Shown one piece after another: positions 58,869 through 64,000 of a stretch of 64,000 nucleotides of DNA. The translations under genes and the position numbers were made by a program. Positions within the stretch are counted from its first letter, which is position 1, and every line of letters starts with the position of its first letter. Under the pieces are notes generated by a model. It made no database searches, was not told the DNA's origin, and saw only the letters and a program-made list of their open reading frames with translations. The stretch is from Roseiarcus sp050010035 (GTDB lineage: Bacteria; Pseudomonadota; Alphaproteobacteria; Rhizobiales; Beijerinckiaceae), in assembly GCA_050010035.1 (NCBI GenBank), contig JBEKLU010000016.1:1-64000 (forward strand). The letters run 5' to 3'.

Positions 58869-59978
58869 TCAGATCGGCGGGTTGGAGGCGCGCCACGCCA
58901 GCAGCGCCGCCACCGGCCGACGGAACATGTGTTCGAGCGCGCCCGCGAACAGCACGACGAGGCCCTGGATGACGACGATCATGTCGCGGCTGATCTTCGG
59001 CTTGTCGAAGGCGAGCTCGGCGCCGCCCTGATAGAGCATGCCGAACAGAATCGCCGCGAGCACGATGCCGACGGGATGCGCGCGCCCCATCAGCGCCACC
59101 GCGATGCCGACGAAGCCGAAGCCGGCGGTGTATTCGAGGATGAGGCGGTGCTCCTCGCCGAGGATGACGTTGACCGCCATGCCGCCGGCGAGCGCGCCCG
59201 ACAGCAGCGTCGTCACAATGGTGATGCGCGCCGGCGAAACGCCGCCGTAGACCGCGGCGGTCGGATTGGCGCCGACGGTGCGGATCTCGTAGCCGAGCCG
59301 CGTGCGCCAGATCAGCACCCAGACGCCGAACGCGGCGGCGAGCGCGATGAGGAAGGACAGATTGAACGGCGTGACCGGCCATTTCACGCCGACAAGGGCG
59401 AGGAGCTCGTGGAACTGCGGCAAGATGCCGCCGGGCGGAAACTGCGCGGTTTCCGTGTTCATCTGGCCGGGAACGCGCAGCACGTCGACCAGGAGATAGC
59501 CCATCAGCGCCGAGGCGATGTAGTTGAACATGATCGTCGTGATGACGATGTGGCTGTCGCGCTTGGCTTGCAGATAGCCGGGGATCGCCGCGAAGGCGGC
59601 GCCGAACAGCGCCGCCGCGAGGATGGCGACGAAGACCAGCGTGTAGCCGGGCAGGAAGCCCAGGTAGAGGCAGGCGAGCGCCGCCCCTAACCCGGCGATG
59701 TAGGCCTGGCCCTCGACGCCGATATTGAACAGGCAGGCGTGAAAGCAGATCGCCACCGCCAGGCCGGTGAAGATGAAACTGGTGGCGTAGTAGAGCGTGA
59801 AGCCGAGGCCTTCGAGATCGCCCAGCGCGCCCACCAGCAACAGCCGCACCGCCTCGAAGGGGTTCTCGCCGATGGCGATGACGACGAGCCCGGAAATGCA
59901 GAACGCCGCGGCGACGTTGACGAGCGGGATCAGCGCGACGTCGGCCCAAGCCGGCAGCGGCTTATGGGGCGCGCTCAT
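58869..59978 (-). CDS. BMP-type nucleoside ABC transporter, permease 1 (system 2)
   Basis: The 369-residue membrane protein has about 9 hydrophobic segments and the family motifs CLFNIGVEGQAYIAGLGAAL near residue 88, YEIRTVGANPTAAVYGG and YTAGFGFVGIAVALMGRAHP. It pairs with the permease encoded 13 nt downstream, which is damaged. It overlaps the ATPase gene by 4 nt (ATGA at 59975-59978). Confidence 0.92.
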   Translation of the reverse strand: MSAPHKPLPAWADVALIPLVNVAAAFCISGLVVIAIGENPFEAVRLLLVGALGDLEGLGFTLYYATSFIFTGLAVAICFHACLFNIGVEGQAYIAGLGAALACLYLGFLPGYTLVFVAILAAALFGAAFAAIPGYLQAKRDSHIVITTIMFNYIASALMGYLLVDVLRVPGQMNTETAQFPPGGILPQFHELLALVGVKWPVTPFNLSFLIALAAAFGVWVLIWRTRLGYEIRTVGANPTAAVYGGVSPARITIVTTLLSGALAGGMAVNVILGEEHRLILEYTAGFGFVGIAVALMGRAHPVGIVLAAILFGMLYQGGAELAFDKPKISRDMIVVIQGLVVLFAGALEHMFRRPVAALLAWRASNPPI

Positions 59979-61519
59979 GCGGCGCGCTCGGCTACGCCGG
60001 CCATCAAGAGGCCGAGGTCTTGGGGGTTGGTCTCTTCGGGCCGTCGCTCGCCGGTGATCCGGCCGCCGCAGATGACCAGGATACGGTCGGAGAGCGCGAA
60101 GATTTCGTCGAGTTCGACGGACACCAGCAGCACCGCCTTTCCCGCGTCGCGCAGGGCGACGATGCGTTTGTGGATGAATTCGATCGCGCCGATGTCGACG
60201 CCGCGCGTCGGCTGTCCCACCAGCATTATCTTGGGGTTGCGCTCGATTTCGCGCGCCAGGACGATCTTCTGCTGATTGCCGCCGGAAAAACTGGCGGTCT
60301 TGAGCAGCGGCGCGCGCGGGCGAATGTCGAAGGCCTCCATTTTCGCCGCCTCGTCGGCGATGATCGCCTTGCGGTCGAACAGGACGCCGCGACCGTAGAC
60401 GGGGTCGTCCTGGAAGCCGAGCATCGCGCTTTCGCAGGCCTCGAACGGCATCACCAGGCCGACGCGGTGACGATCCTCCGGGACATGGCCGACGCCGAGC
60501 GCGCGCACGCCTTTGGGATTGCGCTTAGCCGGCGGCGGCGGCGCGCCGTCGATGAGGATTTCGCCCGCGCTGAGGGGACGAATCCCGGCGAGCGCCTCCA
60601 GCAGCTCCGATTGCCCGTTGCCGGCGACGCCGGCGATTCCGACGATCTCGCCCTCGCGCAACGTGAACGAGACGTCGTCGACGCGCACGACGCCGCGGTC
60701 GTCGCGCACGCTGACATGGCGCGCCTCGAGCGCGATTTTGCCGGGATGGGCGGGGCCCTTGTCGATCTTGAGAATGACCTTGCGGCCGACCATCGCGTCC
60801 GCCAGCTCCGGCGGCGAGGTCTTGGCGGTCTCGAAGGCAGCGACCATTTCGCCGCGCCGCATCACCGAGACGCGGTCGGTCAGGCTCATGATCTCGCGCA
60901 GCTTGTGGGTGATGAAGACGATCGTCTTGTTCTGCGACTTGAGCGCGCGCAGCAACGCGAACAACTGATCCGCGTCGGCCGGCGTCAGCACCGCGGTCGG
61001 TTCGTCGAGGACGAGGATTTCCGCGCCGCGCACCAGCGCCTTGAGAATCTCGACGCGCTGCTGCAGGCCGACCGACAATTCGCCGACGATCGCCTCCGGG
61101 TCGACCTCCAGCGCGTATTCCTTGGCCAGATGCGCGAGCTTGACGCGAATCGCCGCCGCGCCGGGCGCGAGCAGCGGCCCGCCCTCGGCGCCGAGCATGA
61201 CGTTCTCCAGCACGCTGAGCGGCGGCACCAGCATGAAATGCTGATGCACCATGCCGATTCCGTGACTGATCGCCTCGCGCGGCGAGCGGATGCGCACGGG
61301 CTCGCCGTTGACGCGAATTTCGCCGGCGTCGGCCTCGTAGAAGCCGTAGAGGATCGACATCAGCGTCGATTTGCCCGCGCCGTTTTCGCCGACGATGCCG
61401 TGAATGACGCCGCGCTCGACGCGCAGGTTGACGTTCTTGTTGGCGTGCACCGGGCCGAAACTCTTGTCGACGCCGATGAGTTCGATCGCGGGCGCGGATT
61501 GGCCGGCTTCCCCTGTCAC
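59975..61519 (-). CDS. BMP-type nucleoside ABC transporter, ATP-binding protein (system 2)
   Basis: The 514-residue protein has two ABC domains: Walker A GENGAGKSTLMSILYGFYE, signature LSVGLQQRVEIL and Walker B ILVLDEPTAVL. In the second domain GVAGNGQSELLEAL replaces Walker A, and SFSGGNQQKIVLAREI is the signature. It is a paralog of the system 1 ATPase at 22992. The ATG at 61519 is chosen at the start of homology. A Family A repeat separates it from the binding-protein gene. Confidence 0.93.
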   Translation of the reverse strand: MTGEAGQSAPAIELIGVDKSFGPVHANKNVNLRVERGVIHGIVGENGAGKSTLMSILYGFYEADAGEIRVNGEPVRIRSPREAISHGIGMVHQHFMLVPPLSVLENVMLGAEGGPLLAPGAAAIRVKLAHLAKEYALEVDPEAIVGELSVGLQQRVEILKALVRGAEILVLDEPTAVLTPADADQLFALLRALKSQNKTIVFITHKLREIMSLTDRVSVMRRGEMVAAFETAKTSPPELADAMVGRKVILKIDKGPAHPGKIALEARHVSVRDDRGVVRVDDVSFTLREGEIVGIAGVAGNGQSELLEALAGIRPLSAGEILIDGAPPPPAKRNPKGVRALGVGHVPEDRHRVGLVMPFEACESAMLGFQDDPVYGRGVLFDRKAIIADEAAKMEAFDIRPRAPLLKTASFSGGNQQKIVLAREIERNPKIMLVGQPTRGVDIGAIEFIHKRIVALRDAGKAVLLVSVELDEIFALSDRILVICGGRITGERRPEETNPQDLGLLMAGVAERAA

Positions 61520-61589
61520 ACGCGCGCCCCCAGGCTACCAGTGCACGATCATCGGCAAGAGACATGCCAATTGGCGATGGCGCGGAAAC

Positions 61590-61708
61590 TCCCCCGGCCC
61601 CTCACCCGGCCTCTCCCCGCAAGCGGGGAGAGGAGAAGAGCGGCGGCGTCGCGCGCCCCTCTCCCCGTTTACGGGGAGAGGTCGGGTGAGGGGCGGGGGG
61701 ATTGGCCG
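61590..61708. repeat. Family A inverted-repeat element
   Basis: The arms GGCCCCTCACCC..CCTCTCCCCGC and CTCTCCCCG-TTTA-CGGGGAGAG..GGGTGAGGGGC form mirrored hairpins. The right arm and its flank GGGGGGATTGGCCGCAGGCTTC are nearly identical to 26730-26755. In both places the element lies between the membrane/ATPase genes and the binding-protein gene of a BMP transporter. Confidence 0.88.
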
Positions 61709-61765
61709 CAGGCTTCACCCAATGCGCAGCCTTCCCCCCAATAGGCGAAAGACTTCGCCCTCAGA

Positions 61766-62776
61766 TCACATCGGGCACTTGTTGTCGGACATGTAGTCGT
61801 GGACCTGAATCTTGCCCGAGATGATGTCGGCCTTGGCGGCGTCGGCCGCGGCCTTGGCGTCCGGGGTCAGCACGCTCTTGTTCCATTCGTCGAGCGCATA
61901 GTCGACGCCGCCTTCCTTGAGGCCCAGCGCCTGGATGCCCGCCTTCCACGTGCCGTTCTTGGCGTCCATGAAGGACTTGTAGGTGGCGACGTCGACGTGC
62001 TTGAGCATCGAGGTCAGCACCTTGCCCGGGAACAGGTAGTCCTGGTCGGAGTCGACGCCGATGCCGAGCTTGCCGGCGTCGGCGGCGGCCTTCAGCACGC
62101 CCTGGCCGGTCGCGCCGGCGGCGGCGTAGACGATGTCGGCGCCGCGGTCGATCTGCGACTTGGCGAGTTCGCCGCCCTTGACGGGATCGTTCCAGGCGGC
62201 CGGCGTCGTGCCGGTCATGTTGGCGAACACCTCGTCCTTGCCGCCGGAGGCGTACTTGACGCCTTGCTCATAGCCGCACTCGAATTTCGAGATCAGCGGA
62301 ATGTCCATGCCGCCGACGAAGCCGACCTTGCCGCTCGTCGAGGTCTTGGCGGCGATGACGCCGACGACGAACGAGCCTTCGTGCTCCTTGAACACGATCG
62401 ACTGCACGTTCGGCTTGTCGACGACCATGTCGATGATGCCGAACTTGGTGTTGGGGAATTCGTCGGCGATCTTGCCGAGCGCGGTCGCCCAGGCGAAGCC
62501 GACCGTCATGATCGGCGAGAAGCCGTCCTTGGCGAACTTGCGCAGCACCTGCTCGCGCTGCGCGTCGTTCTGGATTTCGAGGTCGCGGAAATCGACGCCG
62601 GAGTCCTTCTTGAACTTCGTCGCGCCGTTGAACACGCCCTCGTTGAAGGATTTGTCGAACTTGCCGCCGAGGTCGTAGATGACGGCGGGCTTGATGTCGG
62701 CGGCGAAGGCCGCGCTCGAAGCGAGCAACGCCGCGGCGAGGCCCGAAAACAATCCATACAGCTTACGACCTGCCAT
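61766..62776 (-). CDS. BMP-family nucleoside-binding protein (system 2)
   Basis: The 336-residue periplasmic binding protein has a Sec signal peptide (MAGRKLYGLFSGL..., cleavage near AFAA-DIK at about 25) without a lipobox. Its mature domain has the BMP/PnrA pattern VIYDLGGKFDKSFNEGVFNGA, VGFVGGMDIPLISKFECGYEQG and ADIVYAAAGATGQGVLKAA. The ATG at 62776 has GGGGAG 7 nt upstream. It is the first gene of the long nucleoside operon and lies downstream of a RutR-like operator. Confidence 0.92.
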   Translation of the reverse strand: MAGRKLYGLFSGLAAALLASSAAFAADIKPAVIYDLGGKFDKSFNEGVFNGATKFKKDSGVDFRDLEIQNDAQREQVLRKFAKDGFSPIMTVGFAWATALGKIADEFPNTKFGIIDMVVDKPNVQSIVFKEHEGSFVVGVIAAKTSTSGKVGFVGGMDIPLISKFECGYEQGVKYASGGKDEVFANMTGTTPAAWNDPVKGGELAKSQIDRGADIVYAAAGATGQGVLKAAADAGKLGIGVDSDQDYLFPGKVLTSMLKHVDVATYKSFMDAKNGTWKAGIQALGLKEGGVDYALDEWNKSVLTPDAKAAADAAKADIISGKIQVHDYMSDNKCPM

Positions 62777-62840
62777 ACAAATCTCCCCACATTCGTTTCG
62801 CTCGTCACGCCAAAGGCGGAAACCGGCTCGGGCAAGATTT

Positions 62841-62858
62841 CTTGACCGATTGGTCAAG
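62841..62858. promoter_or_regulatory. RutR-like (TetR-family) operator
   Basis: CTTGACCGATTGGTCAAG is an 18-bp palindrome with 8 of 9 pairs. Its core TTGACCGATTGGTCAA differs at one position from the E. coli RutR consensus TTGACCANNTGGTCAA. It lies 65 nt upstream of the nucleoside-binding protein gene. Confidence 0.7.
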
Positions 62859-62887
62859 CATACTGCCTGCCGCCGCGACAGAGTCAA
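62857..62887 (-). promoter_or_regulatory. Candidate promoter of the nucleoside operon
   Basis: On the minus strand TTGACT (62887-62882) and TATGCT (62862-62857) are separated by 19 nt, longer than ideal. The RutR-like palindrome begins at the end of the -10, so a bound repressor would block this promoter. Confidence 0.4.
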
Positions 62888-63004
62888 GCATCGTTCGCGC
62901 GGGAGGAAGCCTAAGCGCCGCCGCGTCCGGGCGCAATCGTCTTGCGGGCCGGATGCGTGGCCGCGGCTCGATTCCAGATCGACGAAACGCGATCGGCCGG
63001 CGGC

Positions 63005-63949
<945 letters not shown>

Positions 63950-64000
63950 ACGGCGGCTCCAGACGTGCGACCGCCGGCGCCGTCGGATTTGGAGGCGCAA

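Noticed and set aside
26621..61708. Family A hairpins as rho-independent terminators
   Set aside because: No U-tract follows the stems, one copy lies inside a coding region, and others lie within likely operons.

Overview
The window is a very GC-rich, gene-dense chromosome segment of an alphaproteobacterium, most likely order Hyphomicrobiales (Rhizobiales). The evidence is the gene content: a plant-type glutamate-cysteine ligase, a TIGR02301-type protein, Omp25/31-like barrels, an alphaproteobacterial homoserine kinase, an ffh-rpsP-rimM run, and many short dispersed palindromes in the gaps. I do not assign a genus. No rRNA, tRNA, IS element, prophage or CRISPR array was found.

Layout. 188-3992: three-subunit molybdenum hydroxylase. 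4346-8324: FMN reductase, then deoC and a two-domain aldehyde dehydrogenase for deoxyribose breakdown. 8411-12431: dapF, a DciA-like protein, divergent mutY and a sugar-phosphate transferase. 12634-13437: HAD nucleotidase. 13439-20599: an unusual cluster of six tightly packed minus-strand genes (methyltransferase, periplasmic TPR protein, SDR, heme-oxygenase-like diiron oxidase, acyl-AMP ligase, thermostable-hemolysin/GNAT-like protein), divergent from a two-component system. 20540-28725: RpiR regulator, Gfo/Idh oxidoreductase, a complete BMP-type nucleoside ABC transporter and a nucleoside deaminase. 28980-36929: housekeeping and small membrane or periplasmic genes, including a polyhistidine protein, gshA and a MATE exporter. 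37062-37728: a HigBA-like toxin-antitoxin pair with a frameshifted toxin. 37908-43085: thrB-rnhA and ffh-rpsP-rimM. 43086-49431: PrpE-type ligase, TSUP and GtrA membrane proteins, acyl-CoA ligase, CHAD protein, LprI-like protein. 49500-52884: AraC regulator and a tandem outer-membrane barrel duplication whose second copy is frameshifted. 52881-62776: a long minus-strand run with a second BMP-type nucleoside transporter, cytidine deaminase, purine nucleoside phosphorylase and thymidine phosphorylase, followed by a GhrA-type reductase and an aminotransferase. 63005-63949: prs.

Metabolic theme. Two nucleoside importers surround a salvage and catabolic set: Cdd, PNP and DeoA release bases and (deoxy)ribose-1-phosphate, DeoC cleaves deoxyribose-5-phosphate, the aldehyde dehydrogenase probably oxidises the acetaldehyde, a deaminase may feed xanthine to the hydroxylase, and Prs makes PRPP. 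A palindrome at 62841-62858 matches the E. coli RutR operator with one mismatch and lies just upstream of the second transporter operon, which points to pyrimidine-responsive control.

Most interesting. (1) The 13439-20599 cluster looks like an undescribed small-molecule (possibly signal) biosynthesis system under a PmrA/QseB-like two-component system; a CTTACT-N5-CTTACG direct repeat lies in its control region. (2) Eight copies of a three-hairpin repeat, in four inverted pairs, show compensatory base changes in the stems, so structure seems to be what is conserved. (3) Three genes carry frame-disrupting lesions: a nucleoside permease, an outer-membrane barrel and a toxin.
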